Of a stretch of 64,000 bases of DNA, positions 33,954 to 43,158 are shown one piece after another. Position numbers and translations under genes: made by a program. The first letter of the stretch is position 1. Each line of letters begins with the position of its first letter. The notes beneath the pieces are model-generated. The model was not told the origin of the DNA, did no database searches, and saw only the letters and a program-made list of their open reading frames with translations. The stretch is from the NCBI RefSeq assembly GCF_014837155.1, contig NZ_JACYHA010000003.1, forward strand, positions 1-64,000, written 5' to 3'. This DNA is from Litchfieldia stipae. Lineage in GTDB: Bacteria; Bacillota; Bacilli; Bacillales; Bacillaceae_L.

Positions 33954-35411
33954 ATGCTATTAGAAGATTCACTCTCAAAGGAATTAATCACAATAAAATC
34001 GATACTCAAAAAAGGGATTTCAGGAGTACATTTTGATTCTCGTGAAATTAATGAAGGGAATCTTTTTATAGCTATATCAGGGACTGCTATGGATGGTCAC
34101 CAATTTATAAAACAAGCCATTGAAAATGGTGCTGCTGCCATTATAGGTGAGAAAGAACTAACAGATTTGAATGTTCCCTATTATAAGACCTCGAACAGTC
34201 GACTCGCATTAGCAAAAGTAGCAAGTGAGTTCTACAATCACCCATGGAAACGGCCAATCATGATTGGCATTACTGGTACCAATGGAAAAACAACGACCTC
34301 ATATTTACTTCGTCATATTCTTGAAACACAAGGAATTTCTTGTAGTTTAATTGGAACGGTCAAACATATTATCAATGGCAAGGATTTTTATTCAACTCAA
34401 ACCACACCAGACCCAATACTTTTACAAAAATTATTAGTAGAAAGTACTGACGAAGTTATTATAATGGAAGTTTCATCACATGGTTTAGATCAAAATCGTG
34501 TTTGCGGTCTTAAATTTGATATAGGTATTTTTACAAACCTCAGTCATGACCATTTGGATTATCACTCCGACCTGGACTCATACTTTTTAGTAAAAAGTAA
34601 ATTATTCACATTATTAAAAAGTGAAGGAGAAGCGATTATAGGAACATATAGTTCATGGGGAAAGAAGTTACAAGAAAAGCTGAACCTACCATCTTCAAGG
34701 ATATTCTCTTTTGGTACTGATGCACAAGATGATTATGAGCTTATAGAATGGAATCAAGGAAATCACCGATGTATCATCCGTGATTTCACAGAAAAACAGT
34801 CCTTCCTTCAACCAATTCCAGGTTTGCATAATGTCTGGAATACATTAGGTGCTTATTCAGTAGCAAGAAGATTAAAAATTGAAGCAAAAGATATTCAAGA
34901 AGCTCTATTAACGTTTCCTGGAGTACCAGGGAGATTTGAAACCTATTCGTATGCTGAAAGACCTACAGTGGTTGTTGATTATGCGCATACACCAGATGGA
35001 TTAGATCACACATTAAAAACAGCAAAATCACAACATCATTCGCAATTATTTCATATTTTTGGTTTTAGAGGAAATAGGGATCACTCAAAGAGAGAAACAA
35101 TGTTACAAATCTCAGTTTTCTATAGTGATTTTGTCATATTAACATTGGACGACTTGAATAATGAAGACTATGAATCACTTGTAAAAGAAATGAAGAGAAT
35201 GGCATCAAATATAGGAAATAATATAAAAATCATTCCTGATCGAACGTTAGCTATTGAGTACGCATGGAAGAATGCTAGTGAAAAAGACCTTATTATTATT
35301 ACAGGTAAAGGCCCTGAAACGTATAAACAAGAATTTGTATATCCTTGCAATTCTGATAAAGAAACAATCGATTATCTTCAAAACAATATAAGAAAAACAC
35401 ATCAGAACTAA
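33954..35411 (+). CDS. MurE-like Mur ligase, divergent paralogue
   Basis: 485 residues with the three Mur-ligase domains. Domain 1 holds HFDSREINEGNLFIAISG. The ATP site is MIGITGTNGKTTTSYLL (about 105-121). The central domain has TTPDP, EVSSHGLDQNRV, FTNLSHDHLDYH and the Lys of YFLVKSKLF. The C-terminal domain has VDYAHTPDGLDHTL. True MurE adds meso-DAP and carries DNPRxE and GKGHE; here the equivalent stretch reads LDDLNNED and TGKGPETY, so the amino acid added may differ. It is probably a second copy, apart from the dcw cluster. ATG, ten bases after AAAAGGAG. Confidence 0.78.
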   Translation: MLLEDSLSKELITIKSILKKGISGVHFDSREINEGNLFIAISGTAMDGHQFIKQAIENGAAAIIGEKELTDLNVPYYKTSNSRLALAKVASEFYNHPWKRPIMIGITGTNGKTTTSYLLRHILETQGISCSLIGTVKHIINGKDFYSTQTTPDPILLQKLLVESTDEVIIMEVSSHGLDQNRVCGLKFDIGIFTNLSHDHLDYHSDLDSYFLVKSKLFTLLKSEGEAIIGTYSSWGKKLQEKLNLPSSRIFSFGTDAQDDYELIEWNQGNHRCIIRDFTEKQSFLQPIPGLHNVWNTLGAYSVARRLKIEAKDIQEALLTFPGVPGRFETYSYAERPTVVVDYAHTPDGLDHTLKTAKSQHHSQLFHIFGFRGNRDHSKRETMLQISVFYSDFVILTLDDLNNEDYESLVKEMKRMASNIGNNIKIIPDRTLAIEYAWKNASEKDLIIITGKGPETYKQEFVYPCNSDKETIDYLQNNIRKTHQN

Positions 35412-35484
35412 CATCAAGTTTGTTTTCTAACCTTTTGTAATCATGTATAATGTTATTATCGGTCTTTTTATGAGGTGATTTTTT

Positions 35485-35913
35485 ATGTTAAATGGTTGGT
35501 TTTTATGGTTTATTTTATTCTGGGTAGTATTCTTAATAACAATGATGTTCATTGGTGGATTCTTTATGTTTCGAAAATTTCTTAAAAGATTTCCAAAAGA
35601 AGATGGTAAATCTGAATTAGATTGGCAGGAGTATTACCTCGAACAGTCAAAAGATCTATGGAACGAAGATCAAAAACAATTATTAGAGGATTTAGTTAGT
35701 CCTGTTCCAGAGTTATTTAGAGATGTTGCAAGACAAAAAATCGCAGGTAAAATTGGTGAAATTGCAATCAAAGAAAATGCCACTGAAATTACACAAGATT
35801 TATTAGTTAGAGGATACATTAGTGCAACACCAAAACGTGATCATAAATTTCTTATAAAGAAATTAAAAGAAAAACAAATTGATACAACCCCATACAAACA
35901 ACTTTTTTTATAA
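35485..35913 (+). CDS. yneK: DUF2621 family membrane protein YneK
   Basis: 142 residues. One N-terminal membrane segment (about 5-28) is followed by a cytosolic helical domain (SELDWQEYYLEQSKDLW; VPELFRDVARQKIAGKIGEIA). It matches B. subtilis YneK in length and position (next to ccdC-yneI-ccdA), marking where the conserved backbone resumes. Function unknown. ATG after TGAGGTGAT. The stop lies inside a hairpin. Confidence 0.85.
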   Translation: MLNGWFLWFILFWVVFLITMMFIGGFFMFRKFLKRFPKEDGKSELDWQEYYLEQSKDLWNEDQKQLLEDLVSPVPELFRDVARQKIAGKIGEIAIKENATEITQDLLVRGYISATPKRDHKFLIKKLKEKQIDTTPYKQLFL

Positions 35914-35924
35914 GTTGTTTGTAT
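35892..35924 (+). terminator. Hairpin overlapping the yneK stop
   Basis: 13-bp perfect stem ATACAAACAACTT / AAGTTGTTTGTAT. Confidence 0.6.
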
Positions 35925-35925
35925 C

Positions 35926-35985
35926 AAAAGAAGCTAGTTCAAATCCGACACTCAATGTGTAGGTTATTTGAACTAGCTTCTTTTT
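35926..35985. terminator. Bidirectional terminator yneK / ccdC
   Basis: 19-bp perfect stem (AAAGAAGCTAGTTC core, partner ending GAACTAGCTTCTTT), 21-nt loop, T-run on both strands. Confidence 0.85.
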
Positions 35986-36470
35986 TACATTTCAGATCTA
36001 GATTGTAATAATTCATGATGGACCTTTTTATATTTAAGATACATCGCAGCTCTCCACGGAACTATCATAGCAAAGGCTAATAACCAAAACATTCCGCTAA
36101 GTTCTCCAAAATCAATGGTTGAGCTTAGGATCGTTTTCATCACAATTCTAATAATGAGCAACCCTACTAAAATATAAATAAACGCTTTAGATCGCTTTAA
36201 ATAAATTTCATTATCTTTGATTTCAAAAGTTGATGTTTTTATAAGAAGAATCGAAAATAAACAACCTACTATAACAGCTTCTACAATCTGTATTGGTGAC
36301 ACTCGAAACATTGGAAGAATAAACATCAAAGCCCCCGTACTCATAAATATAGGAGGAAGTACAATTTTTTTTACACTGGTTGGTTTTTTTGCGGCACGCA
36401 ATCGAACAAAGATAACTAAACTTGCCATCAAAAGTGCCATGATCGAAGAAGCAATAGCCAAACATATCAT
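35985..36470 (-). CDS. ccdC: CcdC family protein YneJ
   Basis: 161 residues with five predicted membrane helices and the DUF1453/CcdC core (RLRAAKKPTSVKKIVLPPIF, STGALMFILPMFRV). It is the third member of the ccdA-yneI(ccdB)-yneJ(ccdC) set of B. subtilis, of which only ccdA is needed for cytochrome c maturation. The start codon is uncertain: ATG at 36470 has only a close GATAAGG before it. Downstream of yneI by 33 bp. Confidence 0.82.
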   Translation of the reverse strand: MICLAIASSIMALLMASLVIFVRLRAAKKPTSVKKIVLPPIFMSTGALMFILPMFRVSPIQIVEAVIVGCLFSILLIKTSTFEIKDNEIYLKRSKAFIYILVGLLIIRIVMKTILSSTIDFGELSGMFWLLAFAMIVPWRAAMYLKYKKVHHELLQSRSEM

Positions 36471-36503
36471 CCTTATCTCTATTTCGTTCTAACAAAGTAT
36501 TTT

Positions 36504-36863
36504 TTAACTCATTACCCTTTTAACAGCTTCCAATATCCTATTTTCGTCAAAAGGTTTTAAAATAAAGTCCTTTGCACCAGCTTCAATCGATTCAACGATC
36601 ATTTTTTGGTGCCCCATCGCTGAACACATAATCACTTTTGCTTCAGGATTAGTAGCGATAATCTCTCTTAGCGCTTCTATTCCATTCATTTCAGGCATCG
36701 TTATATCCATTGTAACTAAATCTGGTTTAAGTTGGTTATACAGGCGAATCGCCTCTTGTCCATTTTCTGCTTCCCCAACAACTTCATAATTTGCTCTAAC
36801 TAAAATTGTTGATAATGTCATACGCATAAACTTTGCATCATCTACAACAAGAATTCTTGACAT
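36504..36863 (-). CDS. yneI: CheY-like response regulator YneI
   Basis: 119 residues, a single receiver domain. VVDDAKFMRM holds the acidic pair, VTMDITMPEMNG the phospho-acceptor Asp (about 54), CSAMG the Thr/Ser-type switch residue and FILKPFD the Lys. No output domain, so it acts by protein contact. It corresponds to B. subtilis YneI (CcdB) by place and size. No sensor kinase is adjacent. ATG after GGAGGCAG. Confidence 0.9.
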   Translation of the reverse strand: MSRILVVDDAKFMRMTLSTILVRANYEVVGEAENGQEAIRLYNQLKPDLVTMDITMPEMNGIEALREIIATNPEAKVIMCSAMGHQKMIVESIEAGAKDFILKPFDENRILEAVKRVMS

Positions 36864-36967
36864 TATGCTGCCTCCTACAATTACTTGCTATCAATAATCT
36901 ACGTCTTTTAATTACATTATAGCAGATTCGTTACTTTAGTCATATCAATTATACCATTTTCAATCAA

Positions 36968-37675
36968 TCAAAACCCTGTAAATCCACCATATAGACTAGT
37001 AAGATATACCGTAATCTTTGTCATCCAATCAAAGAATAATACAATTCCCATAAAAATCATAATATATCCACCAATTTTCATGATTTTAACACTATGTCGT
37101 TTAATCCACTGCATTTTTCCAATAAAGAACGATAAAACGAAAAATGGAACCGCAAAACCGATAACATATGCCATCATATAAATCATTGCAGAGCTAGGAT
37201 TAGATGCAGCTAAAAGAATAACAGAAGATAAAATTGGACCAGTACATGGAGTCCAACCTGCTGCAAAAGCCATTCCAATAAAAACAGATCCGATATATCC
37301 AGAAGGTCTATGTTTAAAGTGAATTTTTCTTTCCTTCATTAAGAATTCTGGTTTTAATACTCCTACTATAACAAAACCGAAGAAGAGTATTAGAACTGCA
37401 CCTAGTTGGCGAATTAAATCTTTATAATCCCAGAAGAAATTCCCTAAAAACGAAGCACTGAAACCTATTGCAACGAAAATAAGTGAAAAACCTATTAAAA
37501 AGAAAATAGTATGTAGTATACTTCTTTTTTGAAGCAATATTTGATCAGATTTTAATTCTCCTACTGATACACCTGTAATATATGACAAGAAGGCAGGATA
37601 TAGTGGGAGACAGCATGGTGATACAAAGGACAAAAATCCTGCACCAAATGCTAAAAAGAGATTAAGATCACTCAT
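36968..37675 (-). CDS. ccdA: Cytochrome c-type biogenesis protein CcdA
   Basis: 235 residues and six membrane helices. The conserved [19 protein letters not shown] and [16 protein letters not shown] loops hold the two reactive cysteines. It carries electrons across the membrane from thioredoxin to outer thiol-disulfide proteins such as ResA or YneN, for cytochrome c assembly and spore synthesis. I used the ATG of MSDLN, nine bases after AGGAG, instead of the TTG at 37684. Upstream of yneI and ccdC on the same strand. Confidence 0.95.
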   Translation of the reverse strand: MSDLNLFLAFGAGFLSFVSPCCLPLYPAFLSYITGVSVGELKSDQILLQKRSILHTIFFLIGFSLIFVAIGFSASFLGNFFWDYKDLIRQLGAVLILFFGFVIVGVLKPEFLMKERKIHFKHRPSGYIGSVFIGMAFAAGWTPCTGPILSSVILLAASNPSSAMIYMMAYVIGFAVPFFVLSFFIGKMQWIKRHSVKIMKIGGYIMIFMGIVLFFDWMTKITVYLTSLYGGFTGF

Positions 37676-37897
37676 TTCATACAACTCCTATACTGACAAC
37701 ATTTAAAACATAATAAATCCATTATATTATATCATAGCACAATAAATCATTTATTGACTGATGAAAGCTTCCACTTCCCAAAAGTTATTATAAGAAAAAG
37801 CAACAACCTTCATCTACCAGTTATTTTCCTTTGAATTAATTTCCAATATCGTATATAATGAAATCTATAAGACTAGCTATGGAAAGGAAAACTTCTA

Positions 37898-38077
37898 GTG
37901 TCGAAAAATGAAATGCTGCGGATTATAGAACGAAAAAGAGCAGAATTAATAGAAATTGTTCACAAAAATGGCCTAAGTTCTTCTAAAACCATCAAGTTTA
38001 GTCAAGAATTAGATCATCTATTAAACCTATACAATAATTATCCATCAAATAAAACCGAAAGTCTCTCAAATCTTTGA
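37898..38077 (+). CDS. ynzD: Spo0E family aspartyl-phosphate phosphatase (YnzD-like)
   Basis: 59 residues starting GTG: MSKNEMLRIIERKRAELIEI, then a hydrophilic turn and FSQELDHLLNLYNN. The SQELDxLLNxY motif is the Spo0E signature; these small two-helix proteins dephosphorylate Spo0A-P and so delay sporulation. YnzD holds this place near ccdA in B. subtilis. GGAAAGG lies ten bases upstream. It was too short for the length cutoff and was found by reading the plus strand. Confidence 0.88.
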   Translation: MSKNEMLRIIERKRAELIEIVHKNGLSSSKTIKFSQELDHLLNLYNNYPSNKTESLSNL

Positions 38078-38086
38078 GAGACTTTT
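38058..38086 (+). terminator. ynzD terminator
   Basis: 13-bp stem AAAGTCTCTCAAA / TTTGAGAGACTTT that includes the stop codon, followed by T-run. Confidence 0.85.
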
Positions 38087-38091
38087 TTCAT

Positions 38092-38118
38092 GCAAAAAGG
38101 CACCCATTTTGAGTGCCT
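38092..38118 (-). terminator. yneF terminator
   Basis: AGGCAC / GTGCCT stem (38098-38103, 38113-38118) with minus-strand T-run. Confidence 0.75.
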
Positions 38119-38126
38119 GTCCACAT

Positions 38127-38339
38127 TTATTTCATCTGTCCATTCATTGCTTTTAGCATTTGATTGATCTTCTTTTGAGAAGGTTTCATTCCCATTTGCA
38201 TCATCATCACTTTTAACATTTGCTCGTTAATTGGCGGATTTTTCTTTAAATAATTCATCATGTACTTACGAGCGATGAAAAACCCTAGTGCTACCCCAGC
38301 AAGTAATGCCAGAACACCTACTAGAACATATAACCACAT
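38127..38339 (-). CDS. yneF: UPF0154 membrane protein YneF
   Basis: 70 residues. A single N-terminal membrane helix (about 2-22), then [21 protein letters not shown] and [20 protein letters not shown]. It matches YneF of B. subtilis, essential in some Mollicutes relatives but of unknown role. Start at MWLYVLV, eight bases after AAGGAGG. Confidence 0.92.
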   Translation of the reverse strand: MWLYVLVGVLALLAGVALGFFIARKYMMNYLKKNPPINEQMLKVMMMQMGMKPSQKKINQMLKAMNGQMK

Positions 38340-38424
38340 ACTTATTTCCTCCTTCATGTTGTCTACATTACAGTGTACTAAACCCTATTGTATTATACAA
38401 TAGTACAAGGAAAATTTCCTTCTT

Positions 38425-38868
38425 TTATACAAATTTTCTTTCTTTAATTGGATTTAACCATCCGTATCGATTTTGTTCAAAATCCATAGCCAAAAAACAT
38501 GGATTATATTTTCGTAATAATTCAAAAAAAATGGTCTCAGCTTCTATATTTCCATTAGAAACAAGGGTAATATGTCTGTCTGAGATTGTCATTCTCGCGT
38601 CACTCTCTGGGAGTTGAAATTGTAATGAATGGCCATCAGCGGTCTGAGTATACGATTTAAATTTCTTTAACGATGATTCTATGAGTTGATTGATTTTCAA
38701 ATTAGGAATAGGTCTAGTGACAAAATCAATTTGTTTTTTTAATATTTGTTTTTTATCTTGATGATTAGAAAGTTCGTGATCAAGAAATAAGTGATATAAA
38801 ATTGATTCCCTACCAAAATAATGGGACGCAAACTCTTCCTCTAGTAAGTAAATTTGATAATTTCTCAT
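38425..38868 (-). CDS. sirA: Sporulation inhibitor of replication protein SirA
   Basis: 147 residues; the N-terminal YLLEEEFASHYFGRESIL and the C-terminal AETIFFELLRKYNPCFLAMDF and RYGWLNPIKERKFV match B. subtilis SirA (YneE). Made under Spo0A control, SirA binds DnaA domain I and blocks a new round of replication at the onset of sporulation. ATG with a modest AGAGGTGC upstream. In B. subtilis tkt lies between this gene and ynzC; here it does not. Confidence 0.93.
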   Translation of the reverse strand: MRNYQIYLLEEEFASHYFGRESILYHLFLDHELSNHQDKKQILKKQIDFVTRPIPNLKINQLIESSLKKFKSYTQTADGHSLQFQLPESDARMTISDRHITLVSNGNIEAETIFFELLRKYNPCFLAMDFEQNRYGWLNPIKERKFV

Positions 38869-38970
38869 TCAAGCACCTCTATCATTCTTAAATTAACATT
38901 TATTATATATGAATGTAATTGATATAATTGTCTGATAGTGGTGCAATTGTACACTATTTTTGTCGAATAC

Positions 38971-39007
38971 AAAAAAAGAAATACATTTCTCAAAAAATGT
39001 ATTTCTT
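38971..39007 (-). terminator. ynzC terminator
   Basis: 13-bp perfect stem AAGAAATACATTT / AAATGTATTTCTT and a minus-strand T-run. Confidence 0.82.
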
Positions 39008-39036
39008 AACGACCTTTATTGATTTATAAAAGTATT

Positions 39037-39267
39037 TTAATGCAATCTTTTATTTTTACTATCTTTAAGCTTTTGTGGAGTAACGTCATTTCCTTTTGGA
39101 TCAATAATCTTTACTGTATGCAATGTATCGGTCATTGAATTTCTGAATACACTTAAATATTCTTGACGTAGCTCTTGTTGCTCCTCTTTTTCAGCTTTAG
39201 TTAAACCTTCAGCCTTAGATTTTTTTGATAAATAATTAATTCTAGCAATTTTTTCACTTGATAACAT
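39037..39267 (-). CDS. ynzC: DUF896 family protein YnzC
   Basis: 76 residues, MLSSEKIARINYLSKKSKAE onward, the three-helix DUF896 pattern (EGLTKAEKEEQQELRQEYL). In B. subtilis it is the third gene of the LexA-controlled yneA-yneB-ynzC operon and is called SosA-like only by context; its role is uncertain. Here it follows yneB by 56 bp on the same strand and ends at a terminator. Confidence 0.92.
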   Translation of the reverse strand: MLSSEKIARINYLSKKSKAEGLTKAEKEEQQELRQEYLSVFRNSMTDTLHTVKIIDPKGNDVTPQKLKDSKNKRLH

Positions 39268-39323
39268 TGTTTAATTCCTTTCAGGCATGTCTTGAAATAT
39301 GTTTAATGTTACTAAAGAAAAAA

Positions 39324-40336
<1,013 letters not shown>

Positions 40337-40362
40337 TATAATTAAACCTCCAAAAATATATT

Positions 40363-40376
40363 AGAATATATGTTCG
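40363..40376. promoter_or_regulatory. SOS-like box 1 (yneA leader side)
   Basis: AGAATATATGTTCG, 11 of 14 positions of CGAACRNRYGTTYC; downstream of the yneA start point. Confidence 0.6.
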
Positions 40377-40391
40377 CTCTATCTATTTTTC

Positions 40392-40420
40392 ATTATAATG
40401 AGAACATACGTTTTAGTCAA
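40392..40420 (-). promoter_or_regulatory. yneA promoter with SOS box 2 in the spacer
   Basis: Minus strand TTGACT (40420-40415), 17 bp, TATAAT (40397-40392). The box AGAACATACGTTTT (40401-40414; 12 of 14) fills the spacer. Confidence 0.82.
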
Positions 40421-40428
40421 GCGAAATT

Positions 40429-40468
40429 CGAACTTATGTTTGTACTTTTTTACAATTCATGCTATAAT
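40429..40468 (+). promoter_or_regulatory. lexA promoter with SOS box 3 over the -35
   Basis: CGAACTTATGTTTG (40429-40442; 12 of 14) overlaps the -35 TTGTAC (40440-40445); 17 bp later comes TATAAT (40463-40468). Confidence 0.82.
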
Positions 40469-40502
40469 TTTTAAAAATAACAAGATTCGAGGTGCTAGAG
40501 AA

Positions 40503-41126
40503 ATGACAAAGTTATCAAAAAGACAACAAGATATACTAAATTACATAAAAAATGAAGTAAAAGATAAAGGATATCCACCTTCAGTAAGAGAAATTGGTGA
40601 AGCTGTCGGACTAGCATCAAGTTCAACTGTGCACGGACATTTATCAAGACTTGAAAGCAAAGGCTTAATAAGACGAGATCCTACTAAACCTCGTGCAATT
40701 GAAATCTTAGATGTTGATTCTGCACCACACGTTCTCAAGAATAATGTCGTTAATGTACCTATTATCGGTAAAGTTACTGCTGGACTACCTATAACTGCAG
40801 TAGAAAATATTGAAGAATACTTCCCTCTTCCAGATAAATACGTTTCCCCTGATGACAATGTTTTTATGCTAGAAATTATGGGTGATAGTATGATCGAAGC
40901 AGGTATATTAGACGGGGACTTAGTCATTGTAAAACAACAGCCTTCTGCAAATAATGGGGATATCGTTGTAGCCATGACTGAAGATGATGAAGCAACAGTT
41001 AAACGCTTCTTCAAGGAGCAAGATCACATTAGATTACAACCTGAAAATTCTATGTTAGAGCCAATTATCTTGAGAAATGTTTCTATTCTCGGTAAAGTAA
41101 TTGGAGTTTATAGAACCGTCCATTAA
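40503..41126 (+). CDS. lexA: LexA repressor
   Basis: 207 residues. The N-terminal winged helix ([20 protein letters not shown], then [20 protein letters not shown]) reads the SOS box. The autocleavage site is in [12 protein letters not shown] region (Ala-Gly at TAG). The peptidase Ser is in [12 protein letters not shown] and the Lys in EATVKRFF. RecA-ssDNA provokes cleavage and induces the regulon. I used the ATG at 40503 after CGAGGTG; the longer frame starts inside the operators. It is divergent from yneA. Confidence 0.96.
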   Translation: MTKLSKRQQDILNYIKNEVKDKGYPPSVREIGEAVGLASSSTVHGHLSRLESKGLIRRDPTKPRAIEILDVDSAPHVLKNNVVNVPIIGKVTAGLPITAVENIEEYFPLPDKYVSPDDNVFMLEIMGDSMIEAGILDGDLVIVKQQPSANNGDIVVAMTEDDEATVKRFFKEQDHIRLQPENSMLEPIILRNVSILGKVIGVYRTVH

Positions 41127-41133
41127 AAACAGC

Positions 41134-41164
41134 AAAACTAGTATATTCATTAACTAGTTTTTAA
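41134..41164 (+). terminator. First lexA terminator
   Basis: AAACTAGT / ACTAGTTT hairpin followed by a short T-run. Confidence 0.6.
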
Positions 41165-41173
41165 AGTAGGAAG

Positions 41174-41205
41174 AGCTTGAGGAATTACTCCTCAAGCTTT
41201 TTTAT
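41174..41205 (+). terminator. Second lexA terminator
   Basis: AGCTTGAGG / CCTCAAGCT with TTTTTT; stronger than the first. Confidence 0.85.
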
Positions 41206-41212
41206 TTCAAAT

Positions 41213-41248
41213 AAAAAGAGTGTAAAGCCAATAATGGCTTTACACTCT
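41213..41248 (-). terminator. glnA terminator
   Basis: 14-bp perfect stem AGAGTGTAAAGCCA / TGGCTTTACACTCT, loop ATAA, T-run on the minus strand. Confidence 0.9.
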
Positions 41249-41256
41249 TAATTATT

Positions 41257-42591
41257 TTAGTACATTGACATGTATTGGTCTCTCTCCCATGGATGTACCT
41301 GCGTTCTAAACATATCCCACTCAATCTCTTTAGCTTCAAGGAAGTGTTCAAATAAATGTCTGCCTAGAGCATTTACTAATACTTCATCCGTTTTAAAGTT
41401 ATCTAATGCTTGAGCAAGAGTTGCAGGTAAATCAACAATCCCAGCTTCTAGTCTTTCTTCTTTGTTCATAACATAAATGTTACGATCGATTGGAGCAGGA
41501 GCTTGAAGTGAATTCTTAATTCCATCTAATCCAGCAGCTAATAATACAGCCATTGCTAAATATGGATTTGCAGCTGGGTCAACACTTCGAACCTCAACTC
41601 GTGTGCTTAAACCACGTGAAGCTGGAATACGAATTAATGGGCTTCTATTACGTGCAGACCATGCAACATAACAAGGTGCCTCATATCCAGGTACAAGTCG
41701 CTTGTAAGAATTAACCGTTGGATTTGTAACAGCAGTGAAGTTAGGTGCATGCTTAATGATTCCAGCAATAAATTGTCTTGCAGTTTCACTTAATTCTAAT
41801 TCACCAGCTTTATCGTAGAAAGCATTCACTCCATTAGTAAATAATGATAAGTTACAATGCATTCCTGAACCATTCACACCGAATAGTGGCTTAGGCATAA
41901 ATGTTGCGTGTAAACCATGCTTACGAGCAATTGTTTTCACTACTAATTTAAATGTTTGAATGTCATCACAAGCTTTTAATGCACCAGCATACTTAAAGTC
42001 AATTTCATGTTGTCCTGGAGCAACCTCATGGTGAGATGCTTCAATTTCAAAGCCCATTTCTTCAAGCTCTAATACGATATCACGACGGCAGTTTTCACCT
42101 AAATCAGTTGGAGCTAAGTCAAAGTATCCACCATTATCGTTTAATTCAAGAGTTGGTTCACCTTTTTCATCTAATTTGAATAAGAAGAATTCAGGCTCTG
42201 GTCCAAGATTGAAATCTGTAAATCCTAAAGCTTCCATTTCCTTTAAGATACGCTTTAAATTATTTCGTGGATCTCCTTCAAATGGAGTTCCATCTGGGTT
42301 ATAGATATCACAAATTAAGCGAGCAACTTTCCCTTTTTCAGCTGTCCAAGGGAAAACAACCCATGTATCTAAATCTGGGAATAGATACATATCTGATTCC
42401 TCAATACGTACAAACCCTTCAATCGAAGAACCATCAAACATCATTTTGTTATCTAATGCTTTTTCTAATTGACTTACTGGGATCTCAACATTTTTAATTG
42501 TTCCTAAGATATCAGTGAACTGTAGACGAATGTACTTAACGTTGTCTTCCTGTGCTAATCGAAAGATATCCTCTTTTGTATACTTTGCCAT
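41257..42591 (-). CDS. glnA: Glutamine synthetase, type I
   Basis: 444 residues, the length of Bacillus GS-I-alpha. Beta-Grasp domain N-terminal ([29 protein letters not shown]), then the catalytic barrel with [38 protein letters not shown], and [27 protein letters not shown]. It makes glutamine from glutamate, ammonia and ATP; the feedback-inhibited enzyme also controls GlnR and TnrA in Bacillus. Second gene of glnRA, 48 bp after glnR. Confidence 0.98.
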   Translation of the reverse strand: MAKYTKEDIFRLAQEDNVKYIRLQFTDILGTIKNVEIPVSQLEKALDNKMMFDGSSIEGFVRIEESDMYLFPDLDTWVVFPWTAEKGKVARLICDIYNPDGTPFEGDPRNNLKRILKEMEALGFTDFNLGPEPEFFLFKLDEKGEPTLELNDNGGYFDLAPTDLGENCRRDIVLELEEMGFEIEASHHEVAPGQHEIDFKYAGALKACDDIQTFKLVVKTIARKHGLHATFMPKPLFGVNGSGMHCNLSLFTNGVNAFYDKAGELELSETARQFIAGIIKHAPNFTAVTNPTVNSYKRLVPGYEAPCYVAWSARNRSPLIRIPASRGLSTRVEVRSVDPAANPYLAMAVLLAAGLDGIKNSLQAPAPIDRNIYVMNKEERLEAGIVDLPATLAQALDNFKTDEVLVNALGRHLFEHFLEAKEIEWDMFRTQVHPWERDQYMSMY

Positions 42592-42639
42592 AAGTATTTC
42601 CTCCCCTAGATAAATATTTATAGTTTAATTGGTTACTAA

Positions 42640-43041
42640 CTAATGGAAAAACCTAGACATATCACCTTGTCTAAGGCTTGATCTGTTAAACCTACCTGCA
42701 TCAATTAATTCAGCTTTTAAAAGCTTTCTTAATTCTTCATCAGATAATTCTTGCTTAACAGGTGCTTTTGGTATTTCTGCTGTTTGCTTTTGTCCTTCTT
42801 TAACAGCAAATACTTGCTTAATACCAGCTAAATTAACGCCATCCTCGATCAAATCCCGGATTTCTAAAAGACGGTCTACATCATTAAAAGAAAATAGTCG
42901 TCTATTGCCTTCTGTTCTAGCAGGAAAAACTAGATTATTCTCTTCATAATAACGGATTTGCCGAGCAGACAACTCAGTTAGTTGCATCACGATGCTGATT
43001 GGAAATAATGGCATTGTGCGTCTTATATTGTTGTCACTCAC
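42640..43041 (-). CDS. glnR: MerR-type repressor GlnR
   Basis: 133 residues. MerR winged helix at 10-75 ([40 protein letters not shown]), and the C-terminal tail (about 100-133) that controls dimerisation and binds feedback-inhibited glutamine synthetase. It represses glnRA when glutamine is ample. Two GlnR operators overlap its promoter, showing autoregulation. ATG or nearby start after AAGGAGGCG. Confidence 0.96.
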   Translation of the reverse strand: MSDNNIRRTMPLFPISIVMQLTELSARQIRYYEENNLVFPARTEGNRRLFSFNDVDRLLEIRDLIEDGVNLAGIKQVFAVKEGQKQTAEIPKAPVKQELSDEELRKLLKAELIDAGRFNRSSLRQGDMSRFFH

Positions 43042-43101
43042 GCCAGCGCCTCCTTTTCTTTAAACTGTGCATATTTTCTAAAAACTTAAATAGATAACTT
43101 C

Positions 43102-43152
43102 ATTTTATCTTATGTGATATTACATGTCAACAATACGTTATATTTTCTTACA
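43102..43152 (-). promoter_or_regulatory. glnRA promoter with two GlnR operators
   Basis: Minus strand TTGACA (43130-43125), 17 bp, TAAAAT (43107-43102). Sites of form TGTNA-N7-TNACA with one mismatch each lie at 43113-43129 and 43136-43152, separated by six bases, one overlapping the -35. Confidence 0.8.
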
Positions 43153-43158
43153 TTAATT

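Noticed and set aside
36223-36495. 90-residue minus-strand ORF overlapping ccdC
   Set aside because: Out of frame with ccdC, which has clear family features; a shadow frame.
40398-40502. N-terminal extension of LexA
   Set aside because: It would translate the operator/promoter region; the ATG at 40503 has a ribosome site and gives the usual length.
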